A stretch of 64,000 bases of DNA from Pseudomonas synxantha. Lineage in GTDB: Bacteria; Pseudomonadota; Gammaproteobacteria; Pseudomonadales; Pseudomonadaceae. The position numbers and the translations under genes were made by a program. The stretch lies in contig NZ_LT629786.1 of NCBI RefSeq assembly GCF_900105675.1, forward strand, positions 5,580,001 to 5,644,000, given 5' to 3'. Below the pieces are notes generated by a model. It searched no databases. It was not told where the DNA came from and was given only the letters and a program-made list of their open reading frames with translations. This document shows positions 1-7,874 of this stretch, in pieces; position 1 is the stretch's first letter; each line of letters starts with the position of its first letter.

Positions 1-41
1 ACCAGCCCCCAACTACCGGGGGTTGCGCGTCGGGATCAGAT

Positions 42-60
42 TGGGCCATGTCGCCCATGG
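42..60. promoter_or_regulatory. candidate operator upstream of gbcA
   Basis: An inverted repeat, TGGGC at 42-46 and GCCCA at 53-57, lies about 125 bases upstream of the gbcA start. In P. aeruginosa gbcA is activated by the AraC-family regulator GbdR from an upstream site, so an operator is expected here. That this repeat is the site is inference only; the arms are short. Confidence 0.25.
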
Positions 61-184
61 ATAAGGTTCGACGCAACGCCGGGCCCACACTCGCTCCCAA
101 CAAAGACGCTTTCTTTACGCCTTGCAACGCAACAACCGTAGCCACTTATCCCGGCCACACAGAATGGCCACGAGGACACATACG

Positions 185-1480
185 ATGGACGTCACCGCAA
201 CCTTAAGCTTGGGCGATCCGCTGGAACCCGCACGCAAGGCCACCGCGCAAATGCTGCACGAGCGCGAGCGCACCTTTTCACTGCCGCAGCCGTTTTACTC
301 TGATGAGCGGTTGTTTGATATCGACATGCAGGAGATCTTCCAGAAAGAGTGGTTGATCGCCGGCATGACCTGCGAAATCCCTACCAAGGGCAACTACCTG
401 ACCCTGCAAGTGGGCAAGAACCCGATCATCGTGATCCGTGGCGCCGACGGTGTGGTGCATGCGTTCCACAACGTCTGCCGCCACCGTGGCTCACGCTTGT
501 GCACCAGCGACAAGGGCAAGGTCGCCAAGCTGGTCTGCCATTACCACCAGTGGACCTACGAGCTGGACGGCCGCCTGCTGTTCGCCGGCACCGAGATGGG
601 CGCCGATTTCGATATGAAGCAGTACGGCCTCAAGCCGGTGAACGTGAAGACTGCCGGCGGCTACATCTTTATCAGCCTGGCCGAGAACCCACCGGCCATC
701 GATGACTTCCTGTCGACCCTGAATCACTACATGGAACCCTACGACATGGAAAACACCAAGGTGGCGATCCAGACCACCTTGTTCGAAAAGGCCAACTGGA
801 AACTGGTGCTGGAAAACAACCGCGAGTGCTACCACTGCAACGCGTCGCACCCCGAACTGCTGAAAACCCTGCTGGAGTGGGACGACGTCACCGACCCTCG
901 CGCCGACCAAGCTTTCAAGGACCATGTGGCCGCTTCCGCCGCCGCCTGGGATGCCGAGAAGATTCCTTACGCCCACGCCAGTTTCGGCCTGCGCAACCGT
1001 ATCGTGCGCATGCCGTTGCTCAAGGGCACCGTGTCCATGACGCTCGACGGCAAACAGGGCTGCGCCAAGCTCATGGGCCGTATCAAGAACCCGGACTTGG
1101 GATCGATGCGCATCCTGCACCTGCCCCACTCCTGGAACCACTGCATGGGCGATCACATCATTGTGTTCACCGTGTGGCCGATCAGCGCCCAGGAAACCAT
1201 GGTCACTACCAAGTGGATCGTGCACAAGGACGCCGTGGAAGGCGTGGACTACGACGTGGAGCGCATGCGCCAGGTGTGGGACGCCACCAACGACCAGGAC
1301 CGTCGGCTGGCCGAAGAGAACCAACGCGGCATCAACTCCACCGCTTACCAGCCTGGCCCATACTCCAAGACCTATGAGTTTGGCGTGGTGAATTTTGTGG
1401 ATTGGTACAGCGAGCGCATGTTGAACAACCTGGGCGCCGCTCCAGCGCCGTACCTCAAAGGTGTGGCAGCACACGAGTAA
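185..1480 (+). CDS. gbcA: glycine betaine monooxygenase, Rieske oxygenase subunit GbcA
   Basis: Predicted oxygenase component that removes one methyl group from glycine betaine, giving dimethylglycine and formaldehyde, with electrons from the reductase GbcB (not in the window). The 431-residue protein has a Rieske [2Fe-2S] centre (C98-R-H100 and C118-H-Y-H121) and a mononuclear iron site within NNRECYHCNASHPE (H217, H222). The start at 185 is preferred over an in-frame TTG at 122 because GAGG lies just upstream (172-175) and the family begins near MDVTATLSLG. The gene opens a block devoted to betaine, dimethylglycine, carnitine and choline use. In P. aeruginosa it is GbdR-activated, and the same is likely here. 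Assignment is firm at family level and strongly supported by context. Confidence 0.93.
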   Translation: MDVTATLSLGDPLEPARKATAQMLHERERTFSLPQPFYSDERLFDIDMQEIFQKEWLIAGMTCEIPTKGNYLTLQVGKNPIIVIRGADGVVHAFHNVCRHRGSRLCTSDKGKVAKLVCHYHQWTYELDGRLLFAGTEMGADFDMKQYGLKPVNVKTAGGYIFISLAENPPAIDDFLSTLNHYMEPYDMENTKVAIQTTLFEKANWKLVLENNRECYHCNASHPELLKTLLEWDDVTDPRADQAFKDHVAASAAAWDAEKIPYAHASFGLRNRIVRMPLLKGTVSMTLDGKQGCAKLMGRIKNPDLGSMRILHLPHSWNHCMGDHIIVFTVWPISAQETMVTTKWIVHKDAVEGVDYDVERMRQVWDATNDQDRRLAEENQRGINSTAYQPGPYSKTYEFGVVNFVDWYSERMLNNLGAAPAPYLKGVAAHE

Positions 1481-2152
1481 CTGACACGCCGTAGATCAAA
1501 TGTGGGAGGGAGCTTGCCCCCTCTCACATTAAAATCCGAGCCGTTCAAAATTTGACCAACAATAGCCAAGCCCTCTGCGGTTGGGGCCTCCAGCGTTCGC
1601 CCAACAACTTATCCACAGAGGCACCCACAGCTATTGTGGGCAAGTGCCTGGTGCAGCCCAAATTAAATCAAGAAAATCCGTGACTTATTCATTTTTCCGA
1701 GTTCACACAACACCTGATCACTTATTGATCAACCCTTTGAAACCATTGATCCACGTGGCTTTCAGAGGTACGCGAACACCTTATCCACAGAACCACCAAC
1801 AGACTTTGGGGGCAACTTTCGCAGTGCTGTGGAAAACCATGCCAAAGCCTCATGAATTGGGCTGTCCAGCGTTTTCAGTGGGCAAAAAAGCGCATCTGGT
1901 TAAATTTCGACCATCTCAGCCAAGCCCTTGTTATATAAGGCCTGTAGCCAACAACGAACATCTTACCCACAGCCAGGCTCACAGCGTTTGTGGGTAAAAA
2001 TTATTGCTCGATGCGTTGTACAAAACGCCCTCTGTCTCGCAGCTCATCTACACTCATTGGGCAGCCATTGAACCAATGGCGCAGGAGTTGGTGCACACAT
2101 CGATCGTTCCAGCAGTTCGGAACTTACCTATCTGAATTGAAGGAGCGCGAGC
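1481..2152. other. long intergenic region with diverged repeats and DnaA-box-like sites
   Basis: No convincing gene was found in these 672 bases. After the REP hairpin, two diverged copies of a segment of about 97 bases can be seen (about 1549-1646 and 1902-1998). Each starts with AAATTT and GACCA, continues with AGCCAAGCCCT, and ends in a TTATCCACA- or TTACCCACA-like box plus GTGGG. Matches to the DnaA-box consensus are TTATCCACA at 1609-1617 and 1781-1789, and TTTTCCACA on the minus strand at 1828-1836. TTACCCACA (one mismatch) occurs at 1963-1971 and again inverted at 1989-1997. The region ends with the ribosome-binding site of the next gene. Confidence 0.6.
1500..1532. repeat. REP-like hairpin after gbcA
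   Basis: Imperfect palindrome TGTGGGAGGGAGCTTGCC followed by CCCTCTCACA. It is a single, slightly diverged REP unit 20 bases after the gbcA stop, and could also stabilise or terminate the mRNA. Confidence 0.7.
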
Positions 2153-3664
2153 ATGAATATACTCACGAAAAAACTTGGCACATGGGCGCTGGCAGCAATG
2201 TCTCTGCTACCGCTTGTAGGGTGGACGCACGGGGCGCTGGACATTCCGCCGTCACGCGCAGTGAACTGCCAGGCAACCGGGGGCTACTGGCAATCCGAGG
2301 ATGGCTCCTCCATCGTCGACAGGGGTTGCCGAGAATCCGCCAGGATATTCAACACCCCCGCCGGAAAAGTATTTGCAGCCCAACAATGGAATGAAGTCGC
2401 TCATATTCCTGGCATCAACAATCCCTCGCTGGATCAGATCAAGGCCGTGATCAAGGATGGACTGATCTGTTCTGCGAATGACCCTAGAAAAGCCAGCCTG
2501 GACCAACCTACGCCCTACTGGACCAAGGCGGATGTCATTCCCGGCCATTCATTGACCATGCGTCTGATCGGTACGGCTCCCCACGTGCCCAGCAAGTTTT
2601 ATGCTTTTGTCAGCAGGGCCGGCTTCAATACGGCCACTGACACGCTGAAATGGAGCGATCTGGTGCAGTTGGGCCAGGTCGAGACGTTCACTGTCGCCAG
2701 GACAGACTGGCAGACGCCACCCAAGATAGCGGGGGCAGCAGGTTTCTTCGAAATTACCAGAACGATTCCAACGGGCCTATCGGGTAACGGCCTGATCGTC
2801 GGTATTTGGGTAAGGAATGACCCGAATGGAGAGTTTTTCATCTCGTGTGCGGATGTGAGTTTCCAGGGAGGAAGCATACCCGAGCAATTTCACAATATCG
2901 GCACGTTTATCGCCGCCGAGATGCAGACCCTGAAGCCAGGCGACTCCGTACACTTCCGCATCTTTGATAACAAAGGGGAGAGAAAGGAGCTGGTGGATAT
3001 CACCCATAAGATCACCACGGCTAATTTAGCGCCCGCCAAATGGGGCAAGGAAATAGCCGATAAAGTCGATCCTGCCATTGCCAGAATTGGCGAGCGACAT
3101 GGCCAGGATATCGTGTTCAACCAGCAAAACCCGCTGATCAACGCGACGTTTGCCACGGTAAAAGATTACAGCCAGGCGATGTCGATTATTGCCGGGCAAG
3201 ATCCAGGCCCGGTGGATCCGGCGCCACCGGTGGCACGCATCACCGGCCCGACATCCCTGAAATCGGGGCAAGCCTTTACGTTCAGCGGTACGCAATCGAC
3301 TGGCGCCAACGGCCCTGTGCGTTATGAGTGGGCAGTTCCGGGCATGACTGGCGCAGAAGACGCCGCGACCGTCAGCGGCAAAGCCCAGATGGTTTCCGAA
3401 CCGACACCGCTCAAGGCAAGGCTGACGGTTAAAGACCAGGAAAATGGCAAAACCGACACGGCTGAATTTGGCTTTACCGTTCTCCCCGCAGACCCTGGAC
3501 AGTACCCGCCCTATGTGCCGGAAGGTCTACACGAAGCGGGCAAAACCTACTCCCATCAGGGTAAAAATTATAAGTGCAAACACGCCCCGTGGTGCTCAGG
3601 GTCGCCACGATATTACGAGCCCGGCGCGGGCCTGGCCTGGCAAGAGGCGTGGGACGAGCAATAA
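2153..3664 (+). CDS. secreted AA10 lytic polysaccharide monooxygenase, chitin-binding (GbpA/CbpD type)
   Basis: Copper enzyme expected to cleave chitin (or a related polysaccharide) oxidatively outside the cell. After a hydrophobic signal peptide (residues 1-25) the mature chain should begin at H26 (HGALDIPPSR). With H144 in TAPHVPSKF this forms the histidine brace of AA10 enzymes. A GbpA-like middle domain follows, then a PKD-like segment (about 345-430), and a C-terminal CBM5/12-like chitin-binding module (about 445-503, with YKCKHAPWCSG and a GLAWQEAW ending). AAGGAG precedes the ATG. At 503 residues it is longer than the classic CbpD (about 390) because of the extra modules. It sits alone, with its own terminator, between gbcA and the etf genes, and looks like an accessory insertion. 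Confidence 0.9.
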   Translation: MNILTKKLGTWALAAMSLLPLVGWTHGALDIPPSRAVNCQATGGYWQSEDGSSIVDRGCRESARIFNTPAGKVFAAQQWNEVAHIPGINNPSLDQIKAVIKDGLICSANDPRKASLDQPTPYWTKADVIPGHSLTMRLIGTAPHVPSKFYAFVSRAGFNTATDTLKWSDLVQLGQVETFTVARTDWQTPPKIAGAAGFFEITRTIPTGLSGNGLIVGIWVRNDPNGEFFISCADVSFQGGSIPEQFHNIGTFIAAEMQTLKPGDSVHFRIFDNKGERKELVDITHKITTANLAPAKWGKEIADKVDPAIARIGERHGQDIVFNQQNPLINATFATVKDYSQAMSIIAGQDPGPVDPAPPVARITGPTSLKSGQAFTFSGTQSTGANGPVRYEWAVPGMTGAEDAATVSGKAQMVSEPTPLKARLTVKDQENGKTDTAEFGFTVLPADPGQYPPYVPEGLHEAGKTYSHQGKNYKCKHAPWCSGSPRYYEPGAGLAWQEAWDEQ

Positions 3665-3685
3665 GACACGTATCCCCGCCTCACT

Positions 3686-3714
3686 ACGCCGCACAGACCG
3701 TGCGGCGTTTTTTT
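3686..3714 (+). terminator. rho-independent terminator after the LPMO gene
   Basis: Nine-base stem ACGCCGCAC / GTGCGGCGT with a five-base loop, followed by seven T residues, 22 bases after the stop codon. It also faces the convergent etfB gene. Confidence 0.9.
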
Positions 3715-3757
3715 GCCCTGTATCACTTGAATGCGGCACCTGCGTTCCCCTCACTGC

Positions 3758-4528
3758 TCAGCGAACCACGCCCTCCTCAAGCAATAATTGGAGAATCGCC
3801 TGGGCGCCCTCTTCAGCGCTGACGCCCTTGAGCACTCGTCCGCCGCCACCGCTGGCCTTGGCCGTGGCTGCCTTCATGCGGTCGGCGCCGCTCTTGGCCT
3901 TGATAACCTTGAGCCGCTTGGGTCGCGGCTTGGCTGGTTGCAGCTGCGCCCCTGTGAATAACTCATCCTGTTCGATCTCGACTTCATGGGCCGCCAGCTC
4001 CCCGCGCTGCGCCGGGCCGTAGGCGCTTTGGCGTGGTTTGGGTGCGGCGTTATCCACCGTCGCGAGAAACGGCAGGCGCACCTTCAGGCGCCGCCGCTGG
4101 CCACGGGGCAACGCTTGCAGCACATGCGCCACGCCAGCCTCGATGGATTCCACCTGGGCCAACCCTACAATCAGCGGCCAACCCAATTGTTCGGCCAACA
4201 GGAACGGCAGCATGCCCGAGCCTTCACCGGTTTCGGCCTGGCTGCCGGTGAGTACCACTTGGGCACCAGCATCGCGCAGATACTCACTGAGTATCGGCAA
4301 GGCATCGGAGCCTGGCGGTTGTTCCAGTACCTGCAGTTGCGCCAGGCCCATGCCCAGGTAGCTGCGCAGGGTCGGTTCAGCGATGTTGCCGGCGTGCAGC
4401 ACCTGCAACTTATCCCCAGCCATTTGCAGGCCCAGCTCGACGGCACGCGCATCCTGCTCCGCACGGCGCGGACGCCCGGAAGTGGGGTGGGCGCCGATGG
4501 ATACCAGGCTGATAACATTGCTTGTCAT
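3758..4528 (-). CDS. etfB: electron transfer flavoprotein beta subunit of the dimethylglycine demethylase system
   Basis: Small ETF subunit (256 residues) that with the alpha subunit takes electrons from the dimethylglycine dehydrogenase DgcAB towards the quinone pool. The sequence has ETF-beta features: SLVSIGAHPTSGRPR at the N-terminus, a central segment with VLTGSQAETGEGSGMLPFLLAEQLGWP, and a lysine-rich C-terminus. The start at 4528 is chosen because AGGGA lies 7 bases upstream; an ATG two codons earlier is too close to it. The gene follows etfA by 10 bases and is the last of the leftward dgc unit. It is likely co-regulated by GbdR with the rest of the unit. Confidence 0.85.
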   Translation of the reverse strand: MTSNVISLVSIGAHPTSGRPRRAEQDARAVELGLQMAGDKLQVLHAGNIAEPTLRSYLGMGLAQLQVLEQPPGSDALPILSEYLRDAGAQVVLTGSQAETGEGSGMLPFLLAEQLGWPLIVGLAQVESIEAGVAHVLQALPRGQRRRLKVRLPFLATVDNAAPKPRQSAYGPAQRGELAAHEVEIEQDELFTGAQLQPAKPRPKRLKVIKAKSGADRMKAATAKASGGGGRVLKGVSAEEGAQAILQLLLEEGVVR

Positions 4529-4538
4529 GGTCATGTCC

Positions 4539-5759
4539 CTAAGCTGCATCGCGCTTGGCGCCGTTGCGGTAGGCCTCGACCGCATCGATCAAGGCTTGCA
4601 GAATCGCGGCGCTCTCGCCGATTACCGACAGGTCGGCACGCTTGATCATGTCGCAACCCGGGTCGAGGTTGATTGCCACCACCTTGTCGCAGGCACCGAT
4701 GCCTTGCAGGTGCTGGATCGCCCCGGAGATACCCACGGCCACATACACCCTTGCCGTGACCCAGGTGCCGCTGGCACCGACCTGCCGATCACGCGCCATG
4801 AAGCCATCATCCACTGCCACCCGCGAGGCGCCTTCGGTGGCGCCCAGGGCCGCGGCGGTCTGGTGGAACAGCGCCCAGTCCTTCACGCCGTTACCGCCGG
4901 AGAAAATGAACTCGGCCTCGGCCATCGGAATCGCCGCCGGGTCCACCGCTACCGCGCCGAGATCTTCGATGCGTGGCAGGCTGCGCGCCAGGCTTGTGGA
5001 TAACTCCACGGGCAACACTTCATGGCGAGTATCGCTGACCGGGTCGGCACATTCGGCAGCAGCCAGAATCAGGCGTGGCAGTGGTCGGGCCAAGTCTTCC
5101 TGACCTGCGCCGGCACGGCCGATGCAGGTCTGATCCTTGATTTGCCACACCCGCGTGGCGGGGCGTTCCTTGAGGCTGGCGGCAAAGCGCCGGCCCAACT
5201 CGCCACCGCCACTGCGGCTGTCCGGCAGCAGCCAATGACGCGGGTTGAACTGGTTATCCACAGCACGCAGCCCCTGCACACGTTGCTCGGGTGAGTAACC
5301 GTCGAATTCATGGCCCTCCAACACCAGCAGGCGGTCGACACCGGCGGTGGAAAATCCAGCTTCCTTGGGTTCGCCGAATACCACCGCCAGTACTGCGCCG
5401 TCGCTGCCGGCCAGTTGTCGCGCCAGGCCGAGCAAGTCACGGTCGTGGCTGCTCAGGCGGCCACCGACCATGTCCGGCACCACGTTGACGTAGAACGCAG
5501 GCGCTTGCACCTGATGCAGTGGCAATTGCACTTCCACTGCTGCCGTGCGCTTGGCCGCACCACCCTGCTGGGCGCCGCTGCGGTCGATACGCTTGATGCC
5601 GTTGGGGCCGATAAAACCGACGCCATGCACATTCTTGCGGATGATCCCGTTAGGGCCCATCCAACTGTGTTGTACCGGCTGCATGGCCGCATGCAGCGGG
5701 TGCAGGCGGTTACGGGCGATCCATTCGGCCCGTGGGTCGCGGCGGATAATGTCGCTCAT
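4539..5759 (-). CDS. etfA: electron transfer flavoprotein alpha subunit
   Basis: Large ETF subunit, 406 residues, with the FAD-binding signature near the C-terminus (GVAVGISGAIQHLQG and VAINLDPGCDMIKRADLSVIG). An N-terminal extension of about 80 residues (MSDIIRRDPRAEWIARNRLH onwards, with two GPNGI segments) is larger than in generic EtfA. The start ATG overlaps the dgcB stop by one base (TGATG), so the two are translationally coupled. Context fixes its role as electron acceptor for the dimethylglycine demethylase rather than for fatty-acid oxidation. Confidence 0.88.
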   Translation of the reverse strand: MSDIIRRDPRAEWIARNRLHPLHAAMQPVQHSWMGPNGIIRKNVHGVGFIGPNGIKRIDRSGAQQGGAAKRTAAVEVQLPLHQVQAPAFYVNVVPDMVGGRLSSHDRDLLGLARQLAGSDGAVLAVVFGEPKEAGFSTAGVDRLLVLEGHEFDGYSPEQRVQGLRAVDNQFNPRHWLLPDSRSGGGELGRRFAASLKERPATRVWQIKDQTCIGRAGAGQEDLARPLPRLILAAAECADPVSDTRHEVLPVELSTSLARSLPRIEDLGAVAVDPAAIPMAEAEFIFSGGNGVKDWALFHQTAAALGATEGASRVAVDDGFMARDRQVGASGTWVTARVYVAVGISGAIQHLQGIGACDKVVAINLDPGCDMIKRADLSVIGESAAILQALIDAVEAYRNGAKRDAA

Positions 5760-7702
5760 CAGTGCACCTCCGCAGGTTCACGTTTGATCGGGGTCTTGAC
5801 CGGTGCCGGGTCCTCAAGCAAAGCGTCGGCCACCAGCTCCGCGATGTCTTTGATCAATGGGCGTGGTTCGACCACGCCCTCAAGCATCGCCGTACATTGC
5901 GGGCAACCTACAGCCACCAGCTCGGCGCCGGTTTCACGGATGTCATCCATGCGCATATCCGGGATACGTTGCTTGCCGGGAATATCGGTGATCGGCGCGC
6001 CGCCACCGCCACCGCAGCAGCGCGAACGGAAGCCCGAACGTTGCATTTCCTTGACCTCGATCCCGAGCGCCCGCAGCACTTGGCGCGGTGCCTCGTATTC
6101 GCCGTTGTAGCGGCCCAGGTAACAAGGGTCGTGGTAGGTCACGCTGTTGCCTTTGTGCTGGCCCAGGTTCAGCGCACCATCGCCGATCAGCTCGGCCATG
6201 AAGGTGCTGTGGTGCTGCACGAGGTAATTGCCGTTGAACGCACCGTACTCGTTTTTCAGCACATGGAAACTGTGGGGGTCACAGGTGACGATGCGCTTGA
6301 AGCTGTACTTGGCCAGGGTCTGGATATTGCGCGTAGCCAACAGCTGGAACGTGGCTTCATCGCCCAGGCGCCGCGCAACGTCCCCGCTGTCGCGCTCCTC
6401 CAGGCCGAGTACCGCGAAGTCGACCTTGGCGGCTTTCAGCACTTTGACGAATGCGCGCAGGGTTCGTTGGTTGCGCATGTCGAAGGCACCGTCACCGACC
6501 CAGAACAGCACTTCGCAGCTGCCGTTGTCGCTGAGCAGCGGCAGGTTCAAGTCCGCGGCCCAGTTCAGACGGCCGCCAGGTGCGAAGCCGCCTGGGTTAT
6601 CGGTGGCGATCAGGTTTTCCAGGACTTCGGCGCCCTTGTTCGGTGTGGCGCCTTTTTCCAGGGTCAGGTGACGGCGCATGTCGACGATGGCATCCACGTG
6701 CTCGATCATCATCGGGCATTCTTCCACGCAGGCGCGGCAGGTGGTGCACGACCACAACGTCTCAGCGTCCACCAGGCCGTTGACGATCGGTTGATGAGGA
6801 TTGCCGCCATGCTCGCCTATGGGTTTGCCCGGATACGGGCTGCCGGCGAACTTGGCATCGGTGCCACCGGCCAGGCCGACCACCATGTCCTGGATCAGCT
6901 TTTTCGGGTTCAGCGGCTGGCCGGCAGCAAAGGCCGGGCACGCCGCTTCGCATTTGCCGCACTGTACACAGGCGTCGAAACCAAGCAGTTGGTTCCAGGT
7001 GAAATCCTTGGGTTTTTCCACGCCCAGCGGTGCAGATTTATCGCTGAGGTCCAGGGGTTTCAACCCCGTGGAGCGGCCACCGCCAAAGCGCTCGGCGCGA
7101 CGGTGCCAGGCCAGGTGCAGGGCACCGGCGAAGGCGTGCTTCATTGGCCCGCCCCAGGTCATGCCAAAAAACATCTCGGACACACCCCACAGCACGCCCA
7201 CGCTCAATAGCGCAGCGAGCAGCCAACCGCCGAAGTCCGCTGGCAGGATTCCGGCCACCGGCAAGGTCACCAGAAAGAAGCTCACCGAGAAAGCCATCAG
7301 GCTTTTCGGCAGGCGCATCCACGGGCCCTTGGATAGGCGCGCCGGAGGATTGCGACGACGCAGGTAGACGAAGGTAGCGCCAACGAACATCAGCACCGAG
7401 GCCAGCAGCAGGGCATAGCCGAGGATACGGTTATGCAGGCCAAAGCCATGTACGAGAATGGCCAGCAGGGCCGACAGCACAAAGCCCAGCGCCGTGGCGA
7501 CGTGGGTGTTGGCGATGTATTTGTCGCGGGCGACCACGTGGTGCAAGTCGACCATGTAGCGCTTGGGCATGGCCAGCAGGCCGCCGAGCAAGTCGACTTT
7601 GGATGCACGGCCACGACGCCACATGTTCATGCGGCGCAGGGCGCCAAGGACCGCAAGGCCCAGGGCAGCAAACAAGAGGATTGGCAGCAAGGTGTTCAAC
7701 AT
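5759..7702 (-). CDS. dgcB: dimethylglycine demethylase subunit DgcB, membrane-linked iron-sulfur protein
   Basis: Iron-sulfur partner of DgcA, about 647 residues. It begins with several hydrophobic segments (first about 180 residues) that suggest membrane attachment. Two ferredoxin-like [4Fe-4S] motifs follow, CVQCGKCEAACP (about residue 245) and CTTCRACVEECP (about residue 325), and then CCG-type heterodisulfide-reductase motifs (YHDPCYLGRYN and SRCCGGGGG). The start at 7702 is supported by GGGAG about 6 bases upstream. It is coupled to etfA downstream. It is separated from dgcA upstream by 172 bases that hold a paired REP element, unusual for an operon. Confidence 0.9.
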   Translation of the reverse strand: MLNTLLPILLFAALGLAVLGALRRMNMWRRGRASKVDLLGGLLAMPKRYMVDLHHVVARDKYIANTHVATALGFVLSALLAILVHGFGLHNRILGYALLLASVLMFVGATFVYLRRRNPPARLSKGPWMRLPKSLMAFSVSFFLVTLPVAGILPADFGGWLLAALLSVGVLWGVSEMFFGMTWGGPMKHAFAGALHLAWHRRAERFGGGRSTGLKPLDLSDKSAPLGVEKPKDFTWNQLLGFDACVQCGKCEAACPAFAAGQPLNPKKLIQDMVVGLAGGTDAKFAGSPYPGKPIGEHGGNPHQPIVNGLVDAETLWSCTTCRACVEECPMMIEHVDAIVDMRRHLTLEKGATPNKGAEVLENLIATDNPGGFAPGGRLNWAADLNLPLLSDNGSCEVLFWVGDGAFDMRNQRTLRAFVKVLKAAKVDFAVLGLEERDSGDVARRLGDEATFQLLATRNIQTLAKYSFKRIVTCDPHSFHVLKNEYGAFNGNYLVQHHSTFMAELIGDGALNLGQHKGNSVTYHDPCYLGRYNGEYEAPRQVLRALGIEVKEMQRSGFRSRCCGGGGGAPITDIPGKQRIPDMRMDDIRETGAELVAVGCPQCTAMLEGVVEPRPLIKDIAELVADALLEDPAPVKTPIKREPAEVH

Positions 7703-7750
7703 GATGAAGCTCCCACAGACCACACAGGTCTACTGTGAAACTGGCCTTGA

Positions 7751-7843
7751 ATGTGGGAGGGGGCTTGCTCCCGATGGCGGAGTGTCAGTTGATACTGTTG
7801 TAGCTGACCCATCGCTATCGGGAGCAAGCCCCCTCCCACATTT
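7751..7843. repeat. paired REP element inside the dgcA-dgcB gap
   Basis: Two inverted REP units, TGTGGGAGGGGGCTTGCTCC then GGAGCAAGCCCCCTCCCACA, separated by about 45 bases containing GTGTCAG and CTGAC. It lies between two genes of one transcription unit. Confidence 0.9.
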
Positions 7844-7874
7844 GGACCCAGTCCCACATTGGTTCGGTGTCGGG

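Noticed and set aside
1581..1997. An open reading frame of 138 codons in the gap after gbcA
   Set aside because: It has no ribosome-binding site or family features, and it runs through the repeat and DnaA-box region.
1609..1997. Chromosomal origin of replication
   Set aside because: DnaA-box-like sites are present, but dnaA, rpmH, dnaN and gyrB are absent from the window.
5762..7210. Long open frame antisense to dgcB
   Set aside because: High GC leaves the opposite strand open; the protein has no recognisable motif while dgcB has clear iron-sulfur sites. Similar antisense frames at 8589-9965, 26322-28496, 38118-39701 and 53948-56002 were rejected for the same reason.
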